Origin: Woeseia sp. | GTDB lineage: Bacteria > Pseudomonadota > Gammaproteobacteria > Steroidobacterales > Woeseiaceae | Direction: 5' to 3' | DNA length: 12,969 nt | Assembly (NCBI GenBank): GCA_018701055.1 | Contig: JABIUH010000145.1 | Coordinates: 1 to 12,969, forward strand | In this document: positions 8,001 through 12,969 of the stretch, one piece after another | Position numbering within the stretch: the first letter of the stretch is position 1 | Layout: every line of letters begins with the position of its first letter | Notes under the pieces: generated by a model | What the model saw: the letters and a program-made list of their open reading frames with translations, nothing else | Told to the model about the DNA's origin: nothing | Database searches by the model: none | Position numbers and translations under genes: made by a program

Positions 8001-8343
8001 GCAGGGGCTCGGCTACCATTGGGAAATGTGGGGCTTCGCGATGGGTGGCATGCGACCAGTGGAGGTTTTACGGGCTGCGACCATTGACGGCGCCAAGATC
8101 ATTGGCATTAATCAAGACTTAGGCTCGATCGAAGTCGGCAAACTCGCGGACATGGTGGTTCTTAACGCAAACCCGCTCGATGACATTCTGAATACGGTAG
8201 AGATAGATCGTGTTGTCAAAAATGGACGCTTGTATGACGGCGATACGCTGGACGAAGAATGGCCAAATGTAAAACCACTCGCGCCATCGTGGTGGTGGTC
8301 AAATGACGATGCGCGATACTCGACCGACGCCGTGACCAATTGA
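5020..8343 (+). CDS. exported TolB-like beta-propeller fused to amidohydrolase
   Basis: A 1,107-residue two-domain protein. ATG 5020 has a well-spaced AGGA and starts a leader (MSLSNCFSSTNAYAACIALT...SAYA) cleaved before DDDKKK; the n-region lacks positive charge, so the start is not certain. From about residue 45 to 630 are repeated PD40/WD40-like blades (VSPDGQWLAF, ASPDGRYLYY, LSPDGNLLVY, WSPDNRWISY, ISPDGKHALA). A Lys/Glu-rich linker at about 638-664 leads to the amidohydrolase barrel. Likely metal ligands are H751 and H753 (DTHAH), K843 (IKSY, carboxylated Lys candidate), and His at 881 or 891 (THAIDGMHGNEH). GVGAHGELQG at 988-997 (H991) lies where many relatives have an Asp motif. The C-terminus has the usual GSIEVGKLADMVVL strand. 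This architecture is known as a TolB-like/amidohydrolase fusion, probably a periplasmic amidase or peptidase-like hydrolase; the substrate is unknown. It is a standalone gene converging on the lyase gene, seven bases away. Confidence 0.9.
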   Translation: MSLSNCFSSTNAYAACIALTLTCSAYADDDKKKPDLPLEGKTETLSFTTDQGSWLSIDVMADGESIVFDLLGDLYTLPMVGGEAIRITSGLGFDSQPTVSPDGQWLAFISDRSGADNVWISKSDGSEARKLSDEKQVGLISPAWTADSQFVVVTKTAVKPEMAMYHRNGGAGVKLSGASEEDDIFGVGVVASPDGRYLYYAKGTDSNGPVRNFPATQIIRYQRSTGVIDQLTRAEGGAVRPALSPDGNLLVYGTRENNETGLRLRNLTTGADRWLTYPIQRDSQENYRPPSRDLLPGYSFTPDGAAIVLNAEGKIWRVEIDSDSKTEIPFSAEVDLAIGPDLTAPYRVPQGDLTATIIHDPALSADQKRIAASVLSKIYVMENESGATPERLTSGDAWEFKPIWSPDNRWISYVTWSMNDGGHIWRTRSNGNGRPQQLTDIPAFYTDITYGPDGDTLFAMRGNEYMRHQTFSEFTGLGIPLELISLPASGGEQTVIKPAEGARSPHFGPDPERIYLYDDKGLFSIQLDGSDRQESLVVTGPRGNRRGEKPPQAEAARISPDGKHALAWVNKQIWAIATTEIGGKAPAVDVRKPALPVAALTDIGADFFGWTRDGESVWWAIGNTFYSRPLASLKFRQEDDKKDEKAAAEETEEEEPFVPKDEHETVQAINFDVIVARDTPSGSLLLTGANVITMSGSSLRDMENVLENHDVLITDNRIAALGKSGTLEVPDDATVINIDGKYVVPGFIDTHAHWEFRTQDVLEPQNWTLIANLAYGVTAGLDVQTTYKDYLTYRDFVETGQSIGQRAFMTAQGIFGNNDFKSYDATLSYLRRYKEHYHTNNIKSYVVGNRQQRQWVVLASKELGLMPTTEGAGDQKLDITHAIDGMHGNEHTMPDSPIFDDVVQLYARTKTAYTPTLVVQYNAESLREFFFTQSEIQDDPKMQRFYPRNRLNELTERRPSWLRDEAFQFKQAAAQAAKVQRAGGLVGVGAHGELQGLGYHWEMWGFAMGGMRPVEVLRAATIDGAKIIGINQDLGSIEVGKLADMVVLNANPLDDILNTVEIDRVVKNGRLYDGDTLDEEWPNVKPLAPSWWWSNDDARYSTDAVTN

Positions 8344-8350
8344 CTATTAA

Positions 8351-9172
8351 TTAAACCGGAGAAAAAGCCGTCTCGACATCGGCGAAACCTGCGCAATTCG
8401 CCACCCACGATTGACTGCCCGTGCTTTGCATTTCATGGGTTGCCGCTAATAATGCGCCCACCACCAGTCGCGCCAAACCGCCACCGGTGCTCACGCGCTT
8501 TGCTCCCGCAGCGCCAATTTCGTCAATCGTATGTTGATGCAAGAATGTGCCCAGTACATTGACCGGCCGTTCGACTGACTCGGTAACAAGCCTAACGTCC
8601 TCGAGAGACTTCAGGCCCGGCGCGTAAAGAACGTCCGCACCAGCCGCCTCGAAAGCCTGCAGACGCCTGATCGTATCCTCAATATCATTACGACCTCGCA
8701 ATAAATTTTCGGCCCTGGCAGTTAGTAAGAATTTAAATGGAAGTTTTGCGGCCGCCTCGACACCGGCGTGCACCCTCTCGACAGCGTGATCAAAATCATA
8801 GAGTCGCGCATTCGAACCCGGAGCGTAGTCTTCGACGGATGCACCGACGATTCCACTCTCCGCAAACCTGGATAGGCACACCGCGACTTCATCGGGACCA
8901 TCACCGTAACAATTCTCCAGGTCTGCGCTAATAGGAATTGTCGTCGCCTCACACAGGGCCGCGCAGTGTTGAAACATCTCGTTAGGAGACACTTTACCGT
9001 CGTGGCGACCAAGCGTTTGTGCGAAGCCCGAACTAGTGGTTGCAAGTGACTCAATACCCTGCGCTTCAAGTATCCGAGCCGAACCAGCATCCCATGGGTT
9101 CGGAATAAGAAAAACGCCGTCTCTCCGATGCAAATTGACGAATAATTCTGCTTTTTGAGCTTGGTCGGTCAT
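8351..9172 (-). CDS. isocitrate lyase/PEP mutase superfamily protein
   Basis: A 273-residue alpha/beta-barrel protein of the group that includes methylisocitrate lyase, oxaloacetate hydrolase and PEP mutase. ATG 9172 has a strong GGAG (9179-9182 on this strand) six bases upstream. Recognisable segments are FLIPNPWDAGSARILEAQG (21-39), TTSSGFA (45-51), ISADLENCYGDGP (81-93) with metal-site acids D84 and E86, VEDY (113-116), ARAEN (152-156) and the closing RVSTGGGLARL (226-236). It lacks both the lyase KKCGH/KRCGH loop and the EDK-x5-NS signature of true PEP mutase. C88 occupies a position that is often Gly in close relatives. It is therefore probably a C-C or C-P bond enzyme of undefined substrate in the PF13714-type subgroup. 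It is cytoplasmic, with its own predicted promoter, and divergent from the DUF6152 gene. Confidence 0.88.
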   Translation of the reverse strand: MTDQAQKAELFVNLHRRDGVFLIPNPWDAGSARILEAQGIESLATTSSGFAQTLGRHDGKVSPNEMFQHCAALCEATTIPISADLENCYGDGPDEVAVCLSRFAESGIVGASVEDYAPGSNARLYDFDHAVERVHAGVEAAAKLPFKFLLTARAENLLRGRNDIEDTIRRLQAFEAAGADVLYAPGLKSLEDVRLVTESVERPVNVLGTFLHQHTIDEIGAAGAKRVSTGGGLARLVVGALLAATHEMQSTGSQSWVANCAGFADVETAFSPV

Positions 9173-9197
9173 TTCTATCTCCGTCGAATGTCATTTG

Positions 9198-9225
9198 AGT
9201 GTACTTTTCCGGAAAACAGATTCAA
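9198..9225 (-). promoter_or_regulatory. predicted sigma-70 promoter of the lyase gene
   Basis: Read on the minus strand, TTGAAT (9220-9225) and TACACT (9198-9203) are separated by 16 bases and match the -35 and -10 consensus at four of six positions each. The expected start of transcription is about 18 bases before the lyase ATG, leaving room for the GGAG ribosome site. This is a by-eye prediction. Confidence 0.38.
9205..9216. promoter_or_regulatory. perfect 12-bp palindrome TTTTCCGGAAAA, candidate operator
   Basis: The palindrome occupies most of the spacer between the predicted -35 and -10 boxes of the lyase gene, where a bound dimeric regulator would block RNA polymerase. No regulator gene is encoded in the window. 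It is too AT-flanked and short to be a useful hairpin terminator. Confidence 0.4.
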
Positions 9226-9402
9226 TGCTGAAGTCAGAAACCTCCGGTTAACGAGTCGAATCAGCGGCACAATTCGGTAATAAACTGCGCTGGTAACGTG
9301 TCTAATTCACTATCTGCGGGCACAGCAGACTAACGCCCGTCGTCTTTGCGCCAAAAGTCGATCACTGCCTTACGACCACGCCCACCGTTCCGAGGAATTG
9401 CA

Positions 9403-10179
9403 ATGAAAACCACGATCGCCGTAATGGCTGCATTGACACTTGCACCACTTACCATTGCATGTGCTCACCATTCAGTCCTCAACTACGATGGCAAAGTCGA
9501 AGTAACCGTGATTGGCACCGTTACAAGTGCTCGATACGGATATCCCCATAGCGTCTTCCGCATTGATGTTGAGGCTGATAACGGTTCCGTTGAGAAATGG
9601 GTGTTATCGACTGAAGACCCGCGCGATGCACGCAATCTGGGATTCGACGATGAACTCAAAGCGATCAAAGTGGGTGACCCCATTCATGCCGTCGGCTGGC
9701 CGGATAAATTTAAGAAAAACACGATTCGCGGTCATCAACTACATTATCCTGACGGCACAGTCTTAATGATGCGTCGCGGCAACTACATTTGGCCCCGCGA
9801 TATGCTGGCGATGGATAAGATGGCATTGAATCCGGACAACATACCGGCAGGATTTCCATCGACCAATGCGACCCTGTCCAGCACCGCACAAGTTGTTTCG
9901 TGGATAGAGGAAGATGACCGCTTAACTCGAATGGCACGTGAGTACGCGGATGGGCGATCCAGATTAATCGGATTACAAACTAACGATGAAATCGGATACC
10001 CCGGAATTGATGACTTGCTTGAATGTCATGCAGCCCGAGAAGGCTTCACGATGACAATCAATCTGGATAACGTATCTGCGACCGAACGTGCAGCCCTCGA
10101 TGACGGCAGCAACTACATTTCGCGCTACAACAACTTACTGTCGCGCTGGTGGGAACAAGAACACGAAAGTTGTGAGTAG
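9403..10179 (+). CDS. exported DUF6152-family protein with C-terminal extension
   Basis: A 258-residue exported protein. ATG 9403 has GAGGA (9392-9396) six bases ahead and begins the signal MKTTIAVMAALTLAPLTIACA, cleaved most simply before H22-H23-S24. The first ~105 residues fit DUF6152: the HHS start, NYDG, a GTVTSARYGYPHSVFRIDVE strand pair, a WVLSTEDPRDARNLGF segment, VGDPIHAVGWPDKF and a closing HYPDGTVLMMRRG. This looks like a small OB- or beta-barrel-like domain of unknown function, common in proteobacterial genomes. The remaining ~130 residues (IWPRDM to the end) are mostly helical and acidic, with two cysteines (CHAAREG and the final SCE), and I do not recognise them. An in-frame extension to TTG 9346 is unsupported. 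It converges with the TPP enzyme gene, 16 bases away. Confidence 0.82.
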   Translation: MKTTIAVMAALTLAPLTIACAHHSVLNYDGKVEVTVIGTVTSARYGYPHSVFRIDVEADNGSVEKWVLSTEDPRDARNLGFDDELKAIKVGDPIHAVGWPDKFKKNTIRGHQLHYPDGTVLMMRRGNYIWPRDMLAMDKMALNPDNIPAGFPSTNATLSSTAQVVSWIEEDDRLTRMAREYADGRSRLIGLQTNDEIGYPGIDDLLECHAAREGFTMTINLDNVSATERAALDDGSNYISRYNNLLSRWWEQEHESCE

Positions 10180-10195
10180 CGATCAAGGCGCCCCG

Positions 10196-11842
10196 CTAAT
10201 AATCCATAATGTACTTCCATGGTGACACCTCAGAACCCCGTTCGACCACGACTTCAATCAATGCCGGTCGATCATTGTCTATTGCCGTCGCCAAGGCGGG
10301 TTTTAACTCATCCGGACTTGTAACACGGTAGCCATCGGCGCCGAATGCTTCTGCTAGTTTCAGGAGATCTGGATTCTGTAAATCCGCACCGATTAGATGA
10401 CCGTCGTATTGCGTTTGCTGATCGCGACGAACATTACCAAAAGCATTGTTATTGAAGACAATCGTGATCAATCCAATATTGTGCTGCACCGCCGTCGCAA
10501 GCTCTGGCATAGCAAACATGAAACCACCGTCACCTGTAATAGAGACAACCGCCTTGTCTGGCAGTACTGCTTTTACCCCGATTCCTGTCGGAAATCCGAA
10601 CCCTAATGTTCCTTGGTAACCACAAGTAATAAACGTACGTGGCTCATAAACAGGAAAAGCATAATAAGACGCAAAACCTACCTGACAGACCTCTTCAATA
10701 AGATAACCATCTCTTGGCAAAACTTCGCGAATAACATCGAGGTAGGCAACTTGCGGCTGAATTTCTTCAAAATTCTTTCTCGCTGTCGCTTTTGCCTCCG
10801 CAATCCGCTCCAGGTCCCCGCTATTGTGGCCGTGCCTTTGAATGGCGTCGATTAGTGCGCGGGTTCCGTCCGCAGCATCAGCAACAACACCGGCATCTGC
10901 GTGAAATCGATCCATTTCAGTAGGATCAATGTCAATACGAATAACCTTCTGTCCCTCGTTCGGCGAACGGTCATAGTATTCCATCATCGAACCCCAACGC
11001 ATGAATTGCATTTCGAGTCGTGAACCAATGCCGATGAGAAGATCCGTGTCTTCCCACAACCGCCGTGCTGCCGCTGAAGAAATCCCGCAAGCATGATCCT
11101 CAGATACAACGCCACGACCGCTGCGAGCCGACGTAACTGGTGCACCAAGCAGAGTGGCAAGTTCTAAGACTTCTTCACAGGCATCCTGCGCACCGCCACC
11201 GACCATGATCAAAATATTTTTGGCCTTCGATACCAAGACTGCGGCGGAATCAATAGCGTCTTCGTCAACCTCCGGCTTATCAATTTGCGTATTGCCCGCG
11301 CCTATTTCGACATCCCAGCTCTTCGCCATCGTATCCCAACACATCTCTACAGATGCCGGGCCGCGCCGGCCAGATTGCATCTGGTGAAACGCTTCGTTGA
11401 CTTGCGCCGACGTGGTAGTCGGGTCCGCGATGTGATCAGTATGCTTAATGATGTCGGCCAAAGTACCCTTTTGATCCCGCAGCTCGTGGAGGTGGCCTCG
11501 ACCTGCGCCAAGAAATTCTGAGGGGACTTGCCCGGTCAAACATAGAACCGGCTGATTGGTGCCGTAAGCGGTGCACATTGAGGTCGACGCATTAAGCACA
11601 CCAGGTCCCGGAACAACCGCAAAAGCGCTTGGCTTGCCTGTGGCTGCCGCTGCTCCAAACGCCATGTAACCGGCCCCTTGTTCATGGCGACTGATGACGT
11701 GTTTTATTTCCGGCATCCGATACATCGCATCAAACATCGGGTAGATTTGTGCGCCAGGCAATCCAAAAATTGTGTCGATTCCGTTTGCGACAGCCGAGCG
11801 AATCATCGCTTCGCCACCGGTCATTGTTTCAGTCCGTGTCAT
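10196..11842 (-). CDS. thiamine-diphosphate-dependent enzyme, acetolactate synthase (IlvB)-like
   Basis: A 548-residue cytoplasmic ThDP enzyme with the three classical domains. The N-terminal PYR domain has FGLPGAQIYPMFDA (26-39) and catalytic Glu E54 in SRHEQGAGYMAFG. The central domain has the VGGGAQDA nucleotide-type turn and a GIGSRLE strand. The C-terminal PP domain has G437-D-G-G with NNN at 464-466, the ThDP/magnesium motif. The end, SPWKYI, is seen in IlvB-like ThDP proteins of unassigned role. No small regulatory subunit gene (ilvH/ilvN) is adjacent, arguing against branched-chain biosynthesis; an alpha-keto-acid decarboxylase or carboligase is as likely. ATG 11842 gives full length; Met7 (codon at 11824) is an alternative because the ribosome site before 11842 is weak. 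It follows the Nramp-like gene by 34 bases on the same strand, probably as one operon. Confidence 0.88.
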   Translation of the reverse strand: MTRTETMTGGEAMIRSAVANGIDTIFGLPGAQIYPMFDAMYRMPEIKHVISRHEQGAGYMAFGAAAATGKPSAFAVVPGPGVLNASTSMCTAYGTNQPVLCLTGQVPSEFLGAGRGHLHELRDQKGTLADIIKHTDHIADPTTTSAQVNEAFHQMQSGRRGPASVEMCWDTMAKSWDVEIGAGNTQIDKPEVDEDAIDSAAVLVSKAKNILIMVGGGAQDACEEVLELATLLGAPVTSARSGRGVVSEDHACGISSAAARRLWEDTDLLIGIGSRLEMQFMRWGSMMEYYDRSPNEGQKVIRIDIDPTEMDRFHADAGVVADAADGTRALIDAIQRHGHNSGDLERIAEAKATARKNFEEIQPQVAYLDVIREVLPRDGYLIEEVCQVGFASYYAFPVYEPRTFITCGYQGTLGFGFPTGIGVKAVLPDKAVVSITGDGGFMFAMPELATAVQHNIGLITIVFNNNAFGNVRRDQQTQYDGHLIGADLQNPDLLKLAEAFGADGYRVTSPDELKPALATAIDNDRPALIEVVVERGSEVSPWKYIMDY

Positions 11843-11876
11843 GCATTTTTTCCGTTGTGAAAATTAGAGAATAAAT

Positions 11877-12969
11877 TCAGACCAGAATAAATCTGAACAA
11901 GAAATAGGAGAGTGCGAATCCAGTCAGCGAGATAATGCTAATCCAACTCCAGACGGTAAGCACGGTGTTCGGGCGAAATTCACCCGTAATTTCATCCGAT
12001 GTCACGGCACGATAGTTGAAATACGCGATCGCAGGTGCGGCAGCAAAACCCATACTGGTCGCAAAATCAAGAAAGCCTACAAAGCTACCCATCAAGAATA
12101 AAATAATGACAATCGAGCCAACAATTTGCACTGCTAGAAATAAGGTATAGCGATCTTTCGTAGCGTCGGAATCTTTACCAAGATAAGTCGAAATTCGATC
12201 AACGACGCGAGGCGAACCATCCATGAGCGCAATCAGCGTGGACCACATGACGGCCAACGCCGCAAGGGAAATGACCGGGTACATCCATTTGCCAAATACG
12301 GTGGTGAAAATAGAGAGCAATTCTGCCGCGAAAGCGCCGGGGTTTTGTGGCGCCACACGATCAGTTTCGAATAACACCGCCGTGCCCATTACAACGAAAC
12401 AAACCGCGAGCACCAACGTTAGTCCATAGCCGATTCGCAAGTCGGTTAATGCTTGCTGGAACGTGAAATTTTCGGCACCAACTGCACGACGTCGCTCACA
12501 AATCCATTTGGACTGAAACACGGCGCCGCTCAAGGGCATCGGCATCCAACCAGTAATTGCGATGACGAAAAGTAATAGAGAACGATCATATTGCAGATCA
12601 GCGAACATCGATCTGCCGTCACTACCGAGTAGCGGCAACGCAAAAATTACAGCGAGAACCGTCAGGATTGAGAAAACAATCACCAATACTTTGATAATCC
12701 GTTCCGCTCTCATGTAATGGCCATTCAACAAGACCAGCGCCGAAACAATCAAAAGACCTACAGCCACCATCGGCGCACTATAGGGAAGACCAAAAATACT
12801 AACGACGAGGCCTGCAGTAACCAGTGCCACCGCCGTCGGGGCGATAAACATATCGACAATTGATGCGAGACCCATCCAGATCAGAGCAGTTTTGCCGATA
12901 CGCGCGTACGCGGTAATCAGACTCCGCCCTGTCGCGGACGCATATGCGACGCCGAACCGGAATGCAGGA
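11877..12969 (-). CDS. Nramp-like metal transporter family protein, 5'-truncated by window edge
   Basis: An integral membrane protein of the Nramp fold whose reading frame runs open past the right edge; an internal ATG at 12875 is not the true start. The codons before it read FRFGVAYASATGRSLITAY...RIGKTALIW, typical of the stretch between TM1 and TM2 of Nramp proteins, so only the beginning (including the TM1 DPGN-type site) is missing. About nine to ten membrane segments follow. Where canonical Nramp TM6 has the MPH metal motif, this protein reads GWMPMPLSGAVFQS (MPMP at 12534-12545): the Met remains and the His is Met. This puts it in a divergent branch whose substrate cannot be assumed to be manganese or iron. 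The C-terminus ends at YFLFRFILV. The ThDP enzyme follows directly; the functional link is unknown. Confidence 0.85.
   Translation of the reverse strand, partial: PAFRFGVAYASATGRSLITAYARIGKTALIWMGLASIVDMFIAPTAVALVTAGLVVSIFGLPYSAPMVAVGLLIVSALVLLNGHYMRAERIIKVLVIVFSILTVLAVIFALPLLGSDGRSMFADLQYDRSLLLFVIAITGWMPMPLSGAVFQSKWICERRRAVGAENFTFQQALTDLRIGYGLTLVLAVCFVVMGTAVLFETDRVAPQNPGAFAAELLSIFTTVFGKWMYPVISLAALAVMWSTLIALMDGSPRVVDRISTYLGKDSDATKDRYTLFLAVQIVGSIVIILFLMGSFVGFLDFATSMGFAAAPAIAYFNYRAVTSDEITGEFRPNTVLTVWSWISIISLTGFALSYFLFRFILV

Larger units (their letters stand above)
9173..9402. promoter_or_regulatory. divergent intergenic region between lyase and DUF6152 genes
   Basis: These 230 bases contain the minus-strand promoter and palindrome described separately. 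I could not identify a convincing plus-strand promoter for the DUF6152 gene; the AT-rich stretch around 9280-9320 (GGTAATAAACT, CTAATTCACTATCTG) is the likeliest place. No small ORF or RNA gene is evident. Confidence 0.3.

Noticed and set aside
8351..11842. A phosphonate pathway: PEP mutase-like protein plus a ThDP enzyme resembling phosphonopyruvate decarboxylase
   Set aside because: The lyase-family protein lacks the EDK-x5-NS signature (it reads VEDYAPGSNAR), the ThDP enzyme is IlvB-like, and the two genes are separated by an unrelated gene and not cotranscribed.
10196..11842. Assigning the ThDP enzyme as biosynthetic acetolactate synthase (ilvB/ilvI)
   Set aside because: There is no small-subunit gene or other ilv gene beside it, and overall similarity does not separate the many ThDP enzyme activities.

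Overview
The window is dense bacterial protein-coding DNA of roughly even base composition, with short intergenic gaps and Shine-Dalgarno-type starts. It contains ten protein genes and no recognisable tRNA, rRNA, CRISPR array or mobile element. Exported redox proteins, an ApbE lipoprotein, a TolB-like propeller fused to an amidohydrolase, and a DUF6152-type protein all point to a Gram-negative proteobacterium. An uncultured, possibly marine gammaproteobacterium is my best guess, but nothing here fixes the taxon.

Left edge (1-781, plus strand). This is the 3' end of a quinoprotein amine dehydrogenase locus. It starts with the cofactor-bearing (TTQ) small subunit, cut by the window edge and closer to aromatic amine dehydrogenase than to methylamine dehydrogenase. 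It overlaps by one base a small periplasmic monohaem cytochrome c. Together they suggest oxidation of primary amines in the periplasm with electrons passed to cytochrome. The large subunit and the maturation genes would lie upstream, outside the window.

Middle (821-4813). A secreted acetamidase/formamidase-family protein (minus strand) is divergent from a two-gene plus-strand unit: a cytoplasmic M20 dipeptidase-type metallopeptidase and an ApbE FAD:protein FMN transferase lipoprotein that begins one base after the peptidase stop. A small two-helix membrane protein follows on the minus strand. Amide and peptide hydrolysis beside amine oxidation would fit scavenging of organic nitrogen, but that link is inference.

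Right half (4814-12969). A 206-bp divergent region with two dyad-symmetric elements precedes a 1,107-residue exported propeller-amidohydrolase fusion. Convergent with it is an isocitrate lyase/PEP mutase superfamily protein, whose predicted promoter holds a perfect 12-bp palindrome. Divergent from that is an exported DUF6152-family protein. The window ends with a minus-strand pair: an Nramp-like transporter (5' part missing) followed after 34 bp by an IlvB-like thiamine-diphosphate enzyme.

The most notable points are: the TTQ subunit with a Gly where characterised enzymes have a conserved Asp; the attached cytochrome c; a formamidase homologue with a signal peptide and six closely paired cysteines; an Nramp-like protein with Met in place of His in its TM6 metal motif; and the palindrome inside the lyase promoter.
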